DNA of 64,000 nucleotides from Armatimonadota bacterium (GCA_018268375.1 JAFDWS010000002.1:682001-746000); one strand, 5' to 3'. Counted from the first letter of the stretch, positions 1 to 9,515 are shown. Numbers and translations are program-made. The notes: generated by a model from the letters alone, not told the origin.

Positions 1-2
1 TG

Positions 3-956
3 CCTTTGAACTACGAAGTCCTGCAGCCCGAGCACACCCGGCGCCTTCTGTACGACATTCTCACGGACGACAACATTCAAAAGTTCGAGAACACGCACGA
101 GCTAGACTTCGCCTACACCGCGAAGCAGATGGCCCGGTTCCGTGTGAACGTCTACATGCAGCGGCACGCGGTCGCGGGCGCCCTCCGAATGATTCCGAAC
201 CGGATTCCAACCTACGAGGACTTGCGCCTCCCCCCCGTTATCCGTGAGATCGCGAAGCGCAACAGTGGATTGATCTTGGTCACCGGGCCAACCGGCTCCG
301 GCAAGTCGACGACGATCGCGGCCATGGTCGACGACATCAACAACACGCGCTCGAGCCACATCCTCACCATCGAGGACCCCATCGAGTACCTGCACACTCA
401 CAAGAAGTGCATGGTCAACCAGCGCGAGATGCACAGCGACACATATTCGTTCCACAACGCACTTCGCGCTGTGCTCCGTGAAGACCCTGACATCATCCTG
501 GTCGGTGAGCTTCGCGACCTGGAGACAATCGAAGCGGCGCTTACCCTGGCTGAGACCGGTCACCTTGTATTCGGAACGCTCCACACGAGGAACGCCCCGT
601 CCACCATTGATCGCGTCGTGGACGTCTTCCCTTCCGACCAGCAGGAGCAGATCCGCGTCCTCCTCTCGAACACGCTCGAAGGCGTCATCTCCCAACAGCT
701 CCTTCCCAAGCTCGGCGGGGGCCGCATTGCGTCACTTGAGATCATGATTGGCATTCCGGCCATCAAGAACCTCATCCGCGAGGCCAAGACGCACCAGATG
801 TACTCGGTCATTGAAACAAACCGCCAGATTGGTATGCAGACCATGGACAGTCACTTGGCCGACATGTTCAAGATGGGCTACGCCTCCTACGACGAGTGCA
901 TCATGCGCGCTGTCGACAAGGAGACGTTCACGGCCCTGGCCAAGGCCGCTGCCTAA
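3..956 (+). CDS. pilT: Twitching motility ATPase PilT (5' end outside window)
   Basis: This is the type IV pilus retraction ATPase, a cytoplasmic hexameric motor of the secretion ATPase family that depolymerises pilin at the pilus base. Visible motifs are the Walker A loop GPTGSGKST (nt 285-311), the Asp box IEDPIEYLH, the Walker B region with GELRD (about nt 504-518) and the His box GHLVFGTLHT (nt 558-587). The C-terminal part (QQLLPKLGGGR, NLIREAKTHQMYS, MQTMDSHL) is typical of PilT rather than of the PilB/GspE extension ATPase. The reading frame is open to the left edge, so the first residues are missing; a TTG at 6 is only an internal codon. About 317 residues are present against a usual 340-370. 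A strong hairpin follows the stop. Confidence 0.93.
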   Translation, partial: PLNYEVLQPEHTRRLLYDILTDDNIQKFENTHELDFAYTAKQMARFRVNVYMQRHAVAGALRMIPNRIPTYEDLRLPPVIREIAKRNSGLILVTGPTGSGKSTTIAAMVDDINNTRSSHILTIEDPIEYLHTHKKCMVNQREMHSDTYSFHNALRAVLREDPDIILVGELRDLETIEAALTLAETGHLVFGTLHTRNAPSTIDRVVDVFPSDQQEQIRVLLSNTLEGVISQQLLPKLGGGRIASLEIMIGIPAIKNLIREAKTHQMYSVIETNRQIGMQTMDSHLADMFKMGYASYDECIMRAVDKETFTALAKAAA

Positions 957-959
957 AAC

Positions 960-995
960 AAAGACTCCCACCCAGATGGGTGGGCAGGAGTCTTT
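960..995. terminator. Hairpin between convergent genes
   Basis: Arms AAAGACTCC (960-968) and GGAGTCTTT (987-995) pair perfectly, with an inner CCCACCC/GGGTGGG helix. The hairpin lies four bases after the pilT stop and 15 bases before the 3' end of the opposing gene, and it reads as an intrinsic terminator in both directions. Confidence 0.8.
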
Positions 996-1009
996 GAGAA
1001 GCGGGCCAG

Positions 1010-1558
1010 TTACTGGGCGACCACCCAGTTGCCCATGTCCCAAGCGAAGCTTGGCAACAGGGCTCCGCTTGGACCGAGTTGACGGACGCGGACGCGTGTG
1101 ACGACCATTCCCATTGAGTTGACGAACCGGCTGAGGTCGCCTGTTCCGATCGCCTCGGCAGGCGAGTAGGCGAGGGTCATCGGACCGTCATAGGCGCTCA
1201 CCCAGCTTGAGGAGTGGAAGTCGAACAGATCTATGGCCTGGTTGAAGTCCCCAGGCGACAGTTGCGCAGCAAAGGTTGTGAAGCTGAACGCTGTCGGGTT
1301 TGTGTTGTGAGTGTGCCCGGCCACGGTGAAAGAGACGCGGTCGCTGAACCGGTTGGGCACCAGGAACTGTTGAATGACGAGGGCGTTGAGATCGACCACG
1401 TCGAGACTCTTCACGTCGCCGCTGAGGACGCGTCCGAGCTGCACGTCCAGTTGAACCGGAGCCACTCGGTCGACGTCTGCCAACGCTGGCGAGACTGTGC
1501 CGAAGATGATCTGGCCGCCGATGGCGAGAGCCAGTGCCTTCGTGATGTTTCGAGTCAT
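1010..1558 (-). CDS. Secreted protein consisting of the shared C-terminal beta module
   Basis: This 182-residue protein has a signal peptide (residues 1-27, ending SPALA) and no recognisable enzyme domain. Its body resembles the C-terminal module of three other secreted proteins in this window (genes at 50632, 52682 and 56365). It has GRVLSGDVKSLDVVDLN where the others have SG(D/Q)L..L...D.N, and GDLSRFVNSMG...RVRQLGP where the 50632 protein has GDRSRFVNQADG...YKVTGP. Here the module stands alone after the signal peptide. The start is supported by AGAGGAAAAC upstream. The function is unknown; a surface-anchoring or sorting role would be a guess. It converges on pilT. Confidence 0.75.
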   Translation of the reverse strand: MTRNITKALALAIGGQIIFGTVSPALADVDRVAPVQLDVQLGRVLSGDVKSLDVVDLNALVIQQFLVPNRFSDRVSFTVAGHTHNTNPTAFSFTTFAAQLSPGDFNQAIDLFDFHSSSWVSAYDGPMTLAYSPAEAIGTGDLSRFVNSMGMVVTRVRVRQLGPSGALLPSFAWDMGNWVVAQ

Positions 1559-1641
1559 TTTTTGTTTTCCTCTACTGTCAGAGATGGGGAAAGGAAATCA
1601 ATCCTCTCCCAGCACTTCCAGACTCCGGAAGAGGGACCAGA

Positions 1642-1908
1642 ATGACGGCCGATATCCATTTTTTGGGCATTCTCAGAGTCGCTGAGCCTGGCTGTGCCGT
1701 CTGGAAAGTCGTGCCATCAAAAGACGAGCCCTCTCCTTGCTCTGGCGTGTGCCAGTTGGACGAGATGCTTGTTTGTAAGGGCTGCGGCCGTACGATCCAG
1801 GAGATTGCGGACTGGCCGTTCATGAAGACGGAAGACAAGAGGACGGTCTTGGACAGGGCTGCCGATCGGTTGAACTCCAGGCTCGTCGAACTAGCCCCTT
1901 CCTCCTAA
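1642..1908 (+). CDS. DUF1289 family small Cys-rich protein
   Basis: This 88-residue protein carries the DUF1289 signature: CSGVC, then CKGCGRTIQEIADW, then a helical stretch ending near ADRL. The four cysteines could bind a metal, but the family has no settled function. The ATG at 1642 follows AGAGGGACCAG, a fair ribosome binding site. A GTG at 1711 would remove 23 poorly conserved residues and is an alternative. The gene diverges from the 1010-1558 gene, and its last 18 bases overlap the 3' end of the opposing DUF167 gene. Confidence 0.75.
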   Translation: MTADIHFLGILRVAEPGCAVWKVVPSKDEPSPCSGVCQLDEMLVCKGCGRTIQEIADWPFMKTEDKRTVLDRAADRLNSRLVELAPSS

Positions 1909-2151
1909 CCTTTGGGCGACCTCGTCCGGTTCGATTCCTTCGATCGACACTAATTTGTTACGGGACGCTTCCCCCCGGACGATGGACAGCTTGGACTTGG
2001 CTATCCCAAGAGATTTTGCAAGGACTTCGATGACTGCCGCGTTGGCCTCGCCTTCGACGGGAGGCGCTGTGACATAGACGCGAACTGGCTCGCCCCACTC
2101 GACGCGCGTTCGAGACGACCGGGGCACGACCTTGATCGATAGAGTCGTCAT
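1891..2151 (-). CDS. DUF167 (YggU-like) family protein
   Basis: This 86-residue protein of the DUF167/YggU family is recognised by KVVPRSSRTRVEW, APPVEGEANAAVIEVLAKSLG and KSKLSIVRGEASRNK. The family has a compact alpha/beta fold and no established biochemical role. The ATG at 2151 overlaps the stop of the upstream gene as ATGA, so translation is probably coupled. A longer reading to 2187 would add 12 residues inside the upstream gene and is unlikely. Its end overlaps the convergent DUF1289 gene by 18 bases. Confidence 0.85.
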   Translation of the reverse strand: MTTLSIKVVPRSSRTRVEWGEPVRVYVTAPPVEGEANAAVIEVLAKSLGIAKSKLSIVRGEASRNKLVSIEGIEPDEVAQRLGGRG

Positions 2152-3731
2152 GGCATGGCGATCACAGCGTTCGTGCCCGATCCGCACTGGTCTTCGCTCG
2201 TGGCGAATCGGCCCGCCGGCACGTGGATGATTCCCGAGTTGCCGTCCGCTCCCTGGCCGTACTGAAGCAGAATCGTGTCGGGTTGGAAGCTGACCCCGTC
2301 AGGAACGTACGTGACATCCAACCTCGCGCCGTTCTGGTAGAGCAGGTTATGGGCGTTCAAGGGGCGGCGCACGACCATCGTGGCGTTGAGCAGTTCAGTC
2401 CCGATCGCGAGGTTCGAATGGCAGCCCGTGTTGTTCTGGCAAGTCAGGTCGAACAACCGAGTGTCCACATTCGCGGAGCCGATGCACGTGATGTTCTCGA
2501 GCCGATTGTCCCGGGTCAAGATTCCTCCCGCCTCGTCGCCAGAGCCAGCGGGCATAAGACGGATACCGCCAAACTTGGCGTACACCTCCGGCGTCGCGCT
2601 CGACATGTCCGACAGGATGTTCGACGCCCGACAATTCACCGCACCCAAAAAGTCGAGCGCGCCGGTCGGCCGATAAGAGCGAATGTTCGTGGCTGTACAG
2701 TCCATCGCCAACCGAAACTTCACGCTTACCTCGGCCGACGTGTTTCGCGAGTACAGAAGGTGGCCGTAGTCCAAGACATCGTTCACATGGACATCGCGAG
2801 ACCAGACCTTGGGATAGCCTTGCCCGTAGCTGTTGTCGATGGTCAAGTACAGCAGGTGGCCGTGGAACCCGTTGTGGCCGGGGAAGTCGGTGTCAAACGG
2901 TGTGTCCTCGTAGTCGCCGGTGATGTGTTCGACCACAAGGTCACGTTGGCACACGTAGGAGGCACCGAAGACATAGCCATTGAAGGACAGGTTCGTCAGG
3001 CGGTTGCCGACCGCGCGATAAGTGTCCCAGGGGTCGACCCCGAAGGACAACGGCGCCTTGTCGCGGTTCGCGTTAAGGTGGATGAAGCTGGTCTCGCACT
3101 TCCCTTCTCGCAGGTCGCTCGACTCAAACTCGCAGTCCTGCACCGTCGTGTAATTGGCGCCGAGGCCGAGAATCGCTGCTCCTCCGACCCTCTCGTTGCC
3201 GTGATAGACGCCGTCGAAGTTTGATGCCTGGGCGATCATGTCCCAGTCGACCCGTTTGAGAGTGTTGTCGGGCAGTGTCTTGTAGACGTCCCAATCGTCG
3301 CCAACGGGATTCCTGGTGCCGGCGAACAGGAACCGAATGTTCTTGATCGTCACACCCTGGGTCGGGTCGGGCAGCCTCGTGACAGGATTGAGGCCGGTGT
3401 TGGAGAGGGCCAGCAAAGGAATGCCCCAGCCCGTATAGCGGAACACGGTCAGAGGCTTCGACCTCCCACCACCGAGCAGGAAGCGGGCTCCTTCCAAGGT
3501 GGTCTTTCGTTGAATGCGAACGAGGATGTCATTGAGGAGCCCGGGCTGATCCAGCGGCTGCAAGAGGTCGTAGACGCCAGGAAGGAACTGAAGCGTCTTG
3601 CTGCCCGAGGTTCCTTCGAGCTGCTGTTTGAGCCACGGAAGGTCGTCCCGTCCGTCGTTTGGAAACTGCCCATACGCCACGAAGGCGGGCGCGGCGAGCG
3701 CCAAGAGGGCCGTCAATCGCCGGTGGGCCAT
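2148..3731 (-). CDS. Secreted right-handed beta-helix (pectate-lyase-like) protein
   Basis: This 527-residue protein begins with a signal peptide (MAHRRL to about residue 22, cleavage near VAYGQ). A region typical of pectate-lyase-like repeats follows: LPGVYDL, GVTIKNIRFLFAG, NYTTVQDCEFESSDL, NRLTNLSFNGYVFG, DLVVEHITGDYEDT. Such folds usually bind or cleave polysaccharide, but no catalytic residues are evident and a substrate cannot be named. The ATG at 3731 is chosen over one at 3746 because it lies six bases after a TATCAT box and starts the signal peptide cleanly. It is followed by a coupled DUF167 gene. Confidence 0.75.
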   Translation of the reverse strand: MAHRRLTALLALAAPAFVAYGQFPNDGRDDLPWLKQQLEGTSGSKTLQFLPGVYDLLQPLDQPGLLNDILVRIQRKTTLEGARFLLGGGRSKPLTVFRYTGWGIPLLALSNTGLNPVTRLPDPTQGVTIKNIRFLFAGTRNPVGDDWDVYKTLPDNTLKRVDWDMIAQASNFDGVYHGNERVGGAAILGLGANYTTVQDCEFESSDLREGKCETSFIHLNANRDKAPLSFGVDPWDTYRAVGNRLTNLSFNGYVFGASYVCQRDLVVEHITGDYEDTPFDTDFPGHNGFHGHLLYLTIDNSYGQGYPKVWSRDVHVNDVLDYGHLLYSRNTSAEVSVKFRLAMDCTATNIRSYRPTGALDFLGAVNCRASNILSDMSSATPEVYAKFGGIRLMPAGSGDEAGGILTRDNRLENITCIGSANVDTRLFDLTCQNNTGCHSNLAIGTELLNATMVVRRPLNAHNLLYQNGARLDVTYVPDGVSFQPDTILLQYGQGADGNSGIIHVPAGRFATSEDQCGSGTNAVIAMP

Positions 3732-3737
3732 CCCAAC

Positions 3738-3743
3738 ATGATA
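3738..3743 (-). promoter_or_regulatory. Leaderless -10 box TATCAT
   Basis: TATCAT lies exactly six bases before the ATG at 3731, which places the predicted transcription start at the start codon. There is no Shine-Dalgarno sequence. Confidence 0.5.
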
Positions 3744-3760
3744 CAACGGGTCAAACCGAG

Positions 3761-4333
3761 CTACTTTGGCTTGGCGGCTAGCTTGGCCGCGACCCTATCG
3801 CGGTTGATCTTGGCCTGCCTGTCGTCTGGCCGCTTTGCCAAGTAGAGGTCCCAAACCCTCAGCGAGTCTTGCGAGTACCCCAGCTTGTCGTAGCTGTGAG
3901 CGAGGAAACGGAAGGCGTTGGGGTCCGGCGCCGGATTCATCTTCAGCACGGGCTCAAGAAGAGCTGGCACCTTTCCGTAAACCTTATGGAAGTAGAAGAA
4001 TTGGGCTTCGTAGTACGGGCCGTCCGCGTACGCTGCGTTGTTCTTCGCAAAACGCCGGCAAGTCAACCACTCGTCAGTGTAGTGCTCGATGTTCCCATAC
4101 ATCCACGCCAGGTTCGACCAGGTCTCCTCGTCGTGCGGATCGAGCTCGGCAAGCGTGCGCTGATTCTGGATGACGACCTGGAAGTTGCCATCGTTGTAGG
4201 CGGCGTCGTTGTCCCGGTTGATGCGCTCTCGGGCCGATGCCAAGACTTGGTTCGCTTGGCTCGTTTGGTCTTCCTGAGCAATGACCGGCAGAGCCATCGT
4301 CGCCAGTCCCAGAATTGCTGCTTTCCGTATCAC
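3761..4333 (-). CDS. Secreted TPR-containing protein
   Basis: This 190-residue protein has a signal peptide ([20 protein letters not shown]) followed by helical TPR-type repeats: [23 protein letters not shown], a segment around [14 protein letters not shown], and [31 protein letters not shown]. TPRs mediate protein-protein contacts, and the partner is unknown. Its ATG overlaps the gatB stop (ATGA at 4330-4333), so it is likely translated from the gatB message. Confidence 0.75.
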   Translation of the reverse strand: MIRKAAILGLATMALPVIAQEDQTSQANQVLASARERINRDNDAAYNDGNFQVVIQNQRTLAELDPHDEETWSNLAWMYGNIEHYTDEWLTCRRFAKNNAAYADGPYYEAQFFYFHKVYGKVPALLEPVLKMNPAPDPNAFRFLAHSYDKLGYSQDSLRVWDLYLAKRPDDRQAKINRDRVAAKLAAKPK

Positions 4334-5775
4334 TCTCCGAGCTCCTTTCGCATGAGTTCCTGAACGAGAGACGGATTGGCCCGCCCTCCGGTTGCCTTCA
4401 TGACTTGCCCGACAAGAAATCCGATCACTCCAACCTTGCCTGCCCGATATTGCCCGACCGGGCCCGGATTATCCCGCACGACCGTCTTGACCGCATCCAA
4501 GATGACCGCCTCGTCCGACACCTGGCTGAGGCCCTGCTCTTCGACCAGTTTCCCTGGCATCTCGCCCGTTGCAAACATCTGGTCGAGCAGATCCTTTGCG
4601 ACCTTGCTGTTCACGGTACCCGACCCGACGAGCTTCGAGAGCTCCGCCATGTGGACGGGTGTCACCTTGCTATCAAACGCTTCGAGCCCAGACTCGTTCA
4701 AGAGCTTTGCGAGGTCGCCGTTCATCACGTTGCAGACTGTCTGAGCGTCTCCACCCAGGGCCACCGCCTTCTCAAAGTACTCGGCCCACGAGCGGTCAGC
4801 CGTGAGCTGGCTCACATGTTCGTCGCTCAATGAGAAGGCCGCTTGGTAGCGGCGAGCCTTAGCGAGCGGCAATTCGGGCAGGCTCTTCCGCATGTCTTCG
4901 ATCTCGGCCGTGTCGAACTTCATTGGGATCAGGTCGGGGTCGGGGAAATAGCGGTAGTCCTGTTCGCTTTCTTTGACTCGCATGACAAAGCTGGTCAAGG
5001 TGCCTTCGTTCCAGCCGCGGGTCTCTTGCGTCACGGTTTGACCCTGGTCAAGCAACGCGGCTTGCCGATGGGCCTCGAACTCCACCCCGAGTTGCACCGA
5101 GCGGAAGCTATTGAGGTTCTTAAGCTCGGTCTTTGTCCCATAGGTTTCGCTGCCTTCGGGGCGAATACTGATGTTCGGCTCGCAGCGCATGCTCCCCTCC
5201 TCCATCTTGCCGTCGCACACTCCCAGCCATACGAGAATCGCGCGGAGTTGCACTAAGTACTCCCTCGCCTCCTCCGGATTCTCGATGTCGGGCGGAAAGT
5301 CGGTCACGATCTCCATCAGCGGCACGCCGGCGCGGTTGTAATCGACGCCGCTCCCACCGCCCGGCAGGTGCAGCAGCTTGCCCGTGTCCTCTTCGAGGTG
5401 GACGCGTCTGATGTGGATCCGCTTGGTTCCACCATGCTTCAAGGGGATTTCCAGCCAGCCCTTGTAGCCGAACGGGTTGGTCTCGCCGTACTGTGTGACC
5501 TGGTAGCCCTTGGGCAGATCGGGATAGAAGTAGTTCTTGCGGTGGAAAACGCTGTCGTAGGCGATCTGGCAGTTCAGTGCGAGGGCGGTGCGGAGCACCA
5601 TGTCGATCGCCGCCTTGTTGGGCACGGGCAGAGTGCCCGGCATCCCGAGGCAGACCGGACAGACCCGCGTGTTCGGCTCGCCACCAAACGCCACCGCGCA
5701 TCGGCAGAACATCTTGCTCTGCGTGAGGAGCTCGGCGTGGACCTCCATCCCGACGCTGGTGAGGTAGCGGGGCAT
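4330..5775 (-). CDS. gatB: Asp-tRNA(Asn)/Glu-tRNA(Gln) amidotransferase subunit B
   Basis: GatB binds misacylated Glu-tRNA(Gln) or Asp-tRNA(Asn) and performs the kinase and transamidation step, using ammonia supplied by GatA. The 481-residue length is normal. Signatures include the N-terminal [44 protein letters not shown], the [13 protein letters not shown] motif and the C-terminal YqeY-like helical tail. gatA and gatC are not adjacent, so the subunits are dispersed. The ATG follows a TACACT box by seven bases. The downstream TPR gene is coupled by ATGA. Confidence 0.97.
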   Translation of the reverse strand: MPRYLTSVGMEVHAELLTQSKMFCRCAVAFGGEPNTRVCPVCLGMPGTLPVPNKAAIDMVLRTALALNCQIAYDSVFHRKNYFYPDLPKGYQVTQYGETNPFGYKGWLEIPLKHGGTKRIHIRRVHLEEDTGKLLHLPGGGSGVDYNRAGVPLMEIVTDFPPDIENPEEAREYLVQLRAILVWLGVCDGKMEEGSMRCEPNISIRPEGSETYGTKTELKNLNSFRSVQLGVEFEAHRQAALLDQGQTVTQETRGWNEGTLTSFVMRVKESEQDYRYFPDPDLIPMKFDTAEIEDMRKSLPELPLAKARRYQAAFSLSDEHVSQLTADRSWAEYFEKAVALGGDAQTVCNVMNGDLAKLLNESGLEAFDSKVTPVHMAELSKLVGSGTVNSKVAKDLLDQMFATGEMPGKLVEEQGLSQVSDEAVILDAVKTVVRDNPGPVGQYRAGKVGVIGFLVGQVMKATGGRANPSLVQELMRKELGE

Positions 5776-5782
5776 CTCTTTC

Positions 5783-5788
5783 AGTGTA
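5783..5788 (-). promoter_or_regulatory. Leaderless -10 box TACACT for gatB
   Basis: TACACT sits seven bases before the gatB ATG. A TTGTCT further upstream (spacer about 15) could be a weak -35. The AAAGAG between box and ATG could alternatively serve as a poor ribosome binding site. Confidence 0.5.
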
Positions 5789-5839
5789 CTGGCAGGAGCC
5801 GTGAGACAAGGCGCCTAGTGTTAGGCACTGCCGCCGCCG

Positions 5840-7096
5840 TCAATTCTTGAGAACGTAGCAGATGCCGATATCGTCGGTGCCCTCCGCCTTACGGATTCCT
5901 GGCGTGGTCGGGCCGCCCTGATCTTTCTTATCTGGCCCAGGAAGGTACAGGGCGAACCCGTTTGCGCGTGGTCGATAGATCAGGCGGGGGTTGCCACCCT
6001 GCGGTCGCTCCTTCGGAAAGCTGCCGATCGCTTTCCGGAGCGAGAGGATCTGAGCCCCTTCCTTAAGCATGTCGTCGCAATCAATCGATTTCTGATCCGC
6101 GTATCCAATTTGAACCCACACATCACAAATGATCCTTGCAGCCTTTGCTGATGGGCGGCGATCTGATCGAAGCCGACGACTGAACTCTCCTGCAGCCTCT
6201 TCAAATTGACTGACCGTCGTCGCCTGGAACGCATCGCGATAAAAGGGTTCGTAATGCTCTAACAAGCGCGCAATGGATGCGTCCCGCGAGCCCGGCCCAA
6301 TGGGAGGCAAGCTTGCTTTGTCGTCGTCCATTCCAAGGACTTGCAGCCAGTCCCTGCCGAAGGGGTCACTAGACTTTAGTACCCGGTGCGCCGAACTCGC
6401 TTCGTACCTGATGAAACCCGCATAGTCCATGTCGCGACTGACTTGTCGCAACTCTCCTGCGAGTTGTGCCCAAGACAGGTCACCAGGATGTGCCGCCATC
6501 GCGTCCCAAGCTGCTGACTGAGCGATAGCAACAACCGCGAGGCCAACGAGGTGGCTGACCAAAGTTGGTTCCTGTGTGACCAGACGTTGAATCCTCACAA
6601 TGCCATGCAGGCACTTCGAGGCCCTGGGCAGGTCACTATGACTCGAGGCGTCGCGAACTTGGCTGGCAAGACCCTTCGCAAGGACCTTGAGCTGCGAGTA
6701 ATCGGGGAACCTCATGAACATCCCATCCGACCACCTCTTCGACGAGTCGTACTTGGGCAGTTCCAGGGCGGTCAGCGTCTGCTCCAGTGAGCCCGGATGC
6801 CTGTTCCAGACCGCCATCGCCAGACGGACTTCCTTGTTCGAGAGATCTTTCTCCGTACACATCTCGAACGCGGGCTTAAGGGCCAGGTAAGCGTTCTCTT
6901 CTGGCTTGGCTTCTAGCTTTCGTCCTATCTCGTTCAGATCGATAAGCAAGCCGAGCGAACGAGCTTCGCTCTCTTTCGCTGGTAGGTCGCGGGCGCCTTG
7001 AATCAAGTCGCCCCAAACCATGAAGACGACGCCGACACCGACCCCGATAAGGACGGCCACAGCACCGCAGCCCCAGGCACAGCCCTTCTTGCTCAC
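5840..7096 (-). CDS. Hypothetical membrane-anchored protein
   Basis: I do not recognise a named family. The 418-residue protein has a short basic N-terminus (SKKGCAWGCG) and one transmembrane segment at about residues 10-30, followed by a long, mostly helical extracytoplasmic domain. The C-terminus contains NPRLIYRPRANGFALYL and the ending GTDDIGICYVLKN, the kind of ending seen in uncharacterised proteins that handle stored text or values, but that comparison is from memory. The start is a GTG six bases after a TAACGT box. It is preceded on the same strand by trigger factor with a 47-base gap. Confidence 0.65.
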   Translation of the reverse strand: MSKKGCAWGCGAVAVLIGVGVGVVFMVWGDLIQGARDLPAKESEARSLGLLIDLNEIGRKLEAKPEENAYLALKPAFEMCTEKDLSNKEVRLAMAVWNRHPGSLEQTLTALELPKYDSSKRWSDGMFMRFPDYSQLKVLAKGLASQVRDASSHSDLPRASKCLHGIVRIQRLVTQEPTLVSHLVGLAVVAIAQSAAWDAMAAHPGDLSWAQLAGELRQVSRDMDYAGFIRYEASSAHRVLKSSDPFGRDWLQVLGMDDDKASLPPIGPGSRDASIARLLEHYEPFYRDAFQATTVSQFEEAAGEFSRRLRSDRRPSAKAARIICDVWVQIGYADQKSIDCDDMLKEGAQILSLRKAIGSFPKERPQGGNPRLIYRPRANGFALYLPGPDKKDQGGPTTPGIRKAEGTDDIGICYVLKN

Positions 7097-7102
7097 TGGC
7101 GA

Positions 7103-7108
7103 ACGTTA
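7103..7108 (-). promoter_or_regulatory. Leaderless -10 box TAACGT
   Basis: TAACGT lies six bases before the GTG start at 7096, with no ribosome binding site between. The same box and spacing precede the phhB gene at 45975. Confidence 0.5.
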
Positions 7109-7143
7109 CCCCTTCAACCCGAACGGGCCAGACGAGGCGAAGG

Positions 7144-8526
7144 TCAGCTCTTCTTCTTGGCCTTCGCTGCAGGTTTCTCGGCAGCGGCCTCTGCCTTCGG
7201 TGCAGCCTTCTTCTTCGGTGCAGGAGCATCGCCTTCAACGGCGTGCTCGTTCAAGTACTCCACGACCTTGGTGTGCATCGTGCGGAAGACGATTTCGTTC
7301 CGAATCGCGCCGCCGTACTTCTTCGCGAACTTCGGCAGGTCGGCCTCGGGGATCTCGTTCTCGGCCGCGATCTGGGCGAAGTGGCGATTGATATCGTTCT
7401 GGTCGATCTTCATGTCCTCGGCCTTGAAGATGTGTTCGATGAGGACGGCGCGCATCACGTGGACTTTGGCCTCGTTCTGCTGGGCTTTGATCAGTTCCTC
7501 GAGGGTCATGCCGTTCTCCTTGGCATAGTCCTCGAGCGACTTCTTCTGTCCCGCAAGCTCATTGGCCATCTCTTGGAGCCTTTGATCCGCAACTTGCATC
7601 CAGGTCGTGTCAGGAACGTGGACTTCACTGCCCCCCAACAACTGGTCGAAGATCTGCTCGTTGGCCATCTCTGCGGCGATCTGCTCCTTGGCCCTCTTGA
7701 TTCCGTCCCGAACCTTCTCCTTGAGGTCTTTGACGTCGGCCGCCTTCAATGACTGGGCGAACTCGTCGTCCAATTGCGGGGAGCGGGACGTCGTGGCCGA
7801 TCGCACGGTCACGACGGTGTCCATCTTCTTGCCCGCCCAATCCTTCTCCTGGAAGCTGTCGGGGAACTGCAGGGACGCGCTCTTGAGCTCTTCCGCCCCC
7901 ATGCCTTCGAGGGCCTTGTCCAGACCCGGGAACGTCTGCCCGACGATCACCATGAAAGTCTTCCCTTCGCCTTCTGCGCCCGCAGGCTTGATGTTGACCA
8001 CGGCCATATCGCCCTCGCGAATCCCACGGCCGGTGACCGCCTCCTGTTTGCCCTTCTTCTTCTGCAGGGCCTGAAGCTGCTCGTCCACCTCTGCCTCAGT
8101 AACGTCGACCGGCGAACGGGAGACCCTCAAACCCTTGTAGTCGCCGAGCTTGACGACGGGAGGCAACGGAATCGTCGCTGAAAACTCGCAAGCCTTGCTC
8201 TCGTGGTCGAACTTTGTGATGTTCACCGAAGGGGTGTTGTCAGGCTTGAGGTCTTCCTGGGCAAGGGCCTTGGTCAAGACGCTACGGATGATCTCGTCAG
8301 CCGCGGCCCGGGCGAGCTCGTTCGGATCAATGAGCTTTTCGATCATCGCCTTGGGGGCGGTGCCGGGACGGAAGCCGGGCACCTTGATGCGCTTCGCGTA
8401 CTCCTTGGCGGCTTTCGCGTATCCCGCCTCGACCTGCTCTGAGGAGCAAACGATGTCGAGTTGGACGGTGCAGGGGTTCAGGTCTGTGCGCTTGACCTGC
8501 ATGTCGGCGGGCGCGGAGGTGCTCAT
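7144..8526 (-). CDS. tig: Trigger factor
   Basis: This is the ribosome-bound chaperone and peptidyl-prolyl isomerase that meets nascent chains at the exit tunnel. The 460 residues contain the ribosome-binding N-domain (about 10-150, with the signature KVPGFRPGTAPKAMIEK), an FKBP-type PPIase domain (about 165-250, REGDMAVVNI, VIVGQTFPGLDKALEGM) and the helical C-domain. The last 25 residues are a low-complexity Lys/Ala/Glu tail rich in AAPKA-like units, which is not conserved in the family. A TAAAAT box lies 12 bases before the ATG and no good ribosome binding site is visible, so the leader would be very short. Confidence 0.95.
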   Translation of the reverse strand: MSTSAPADMQVKRTDLNPCTVQLDIVCSSEQVEAGYAKAAKEYAKRIKVPGFRPGTAPKAMIEKLIDPNELARAAADEIIRSVLTKALAQEDLKPDNTPSVNITKFDHESKACEFSATIPLPPVVKLGDYKGLRVSRSPVDVTEAEVDEQLQALQKKKGKQEAVTGRGIREGDMAVVNIKPAGAEGEGKTFMVIVGQTFPGLDKALEGMGAEELKSASLQFPDSFQEKDWAGKKMDTVVTVRSATTSRSPQLDDEFAQSLKAADVKDLKEKVRDGIKRAKEQIAAEMANEQIFDQLLGGSEVHVPDTTWMQVADQRLQEMANELAGQKKSLEDYAKENGMTLEELIKAQQNEAKVHVMRAVLIEHIFKAEDMKIDQNDINRHFAQIAAENEIPEADLPKFAKKYGGAIRNEIVFRTMHTKVVEYLNEHAVEGDAPAPKKKAAPKAEAAAEKPAAKAKKKS

Positions 8527-8573
8527 GGGTGGAGGCGGATTTTACCTTCGCGCTGGCAAGGCGGCTCGGGGAC

Positions 8574-9515
8574 TCAAGCCGATGCAGGCTGAGTCCGCCA
8601 AGCGTGGGGAACGTCGTCCACGATGTCCCTCAAAGCTTCATGGAGGTCGCCGAACTCGAACTCAAAGCCGTTCGCCAGCGGAATCGCCGGAACTGCGCGA
8701 GTGCCGCCAAGCAGCATGTTCGGATCCCACCCCATCGCTTTGCACACCGACTCGACGGCAAAAGCGGGAGCAGGTGGCGCAGGGGGTCTGCCGATCGCTG
8801 CGCGCATCGCATCCATGAACACCGCGTTCGTCACGGGCTTCGGCGCGGTTGCATTGACGGCGCCTCGGACATCGCCCTGCACGGCCCAGAGCAAGAGCCG
8901 TGCGAAGTCGCGGACATGGATCCAGGGCATGTACTGGGCGCCGCTGCCGAGCGGGCCGCCAAGGAACATCTTGGTGACCTTGCAGAGCGTCTCATAGGGT
9001 TGGCCGCCCTGGCCCAGGATGAGGCCGCCCCGCACTTTGACCTTGCGTGTCGCTGGCGTCACAGCCTTGTCGACCTCGTCCTCCCACTCCTGGCAGAGCT
9101 TGCCCAAGAAGTCGTTGGCGGAGGGAGAGGCTTCACTGACCTCGCGCTGTCCGGTGTTGCCGTAAAAGCCCACCGCGCTCATATTCACCCAAACCTTGGG
9201 CGGCTCTTTGCAGGCGCCGACGGCCGCCCCGATCACGGCAGTGGTGCCAAGGCGCGATTCCCGGATCGCCTTCAGGGCCTTGGGAGTCCAGCGCTGGAGC
9301 AACGATTCGCCGCAAAGGTTGACGACAGCGTGTGCGCCCTCAAGGGTCGAATACCAGTCGCCGGCCCCGTTCGGATCCCAACGAACGACCTCCGCGCCAT
9401 CGACGACCTTGCCGGAGCGGGACAGGACGACCACGTCATAACCTGCCTCCTTGAACTCGCTGACCGCGGCACGACCAAGAAACCCGGTACCACCGGCAAT
9501 TACAACTCTGCCCAT
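8574..9515 (-). CDS. TIGR01777 (SDR39U1-like) epimerase family protein
   Basis: This is an extended short-chain dehydrogenase-like protein of 313 residues. The N-terminal nucleotide-binding loop is GGTGFLG. The family-specific segments are NLCGESLLQRWTPKALKAIRESR, then VNMSAVGFYGN, and WIHVRDFARLLLW, with the C-terminal DUF1731-like region PAPAFAVESVCKAMGW. The usual catalytic YxxxK is not conserved in this subfamily. Physiological substrates are unknown; relatives influence cell division (YfcH/SulA-type) in some bacteria. It lies 47 bases upstream of trigger factor on the same strand and may be co-transcribed with it. Confidence 0.85.
   Translation of the reverse strand: MGRVVIAGGTGFLGRAAVSEFKEAGYDVVVLSRSGKVVDGAEVVRWDPNGAGDWYSTLEGAHAVVNLCGESLLQRWTPKALKAIRESRLGTTAVIGAAVGACKEPPKVWVNMSAVGFYGNTGQREVSEASPSANDFLGKLCQEWEDEVDKAVTPATRKVKVRGGLILGQGGQPYETLCKVTKMFLGGPLGSGAQYMPWIHVRDFARLLLWAVQGDVRGAVNATAPKPVTNAVFMDAMRAAIGRPPAPPAPAFAVESVCKAMGWDPNMLLGGTRAVPAIPLANGFEFEFGDLHEALRDIVDDVPHAWRTQPASA

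Noticed and set aside
2223..3224. Plus-strand open frame of 333 codons opposite the beta-helix gene
   Set aside because: It is antisense to a gene with a signal peptide and fold; its composition is Val/Arg/Ala-rich as expected for a shadow frame.
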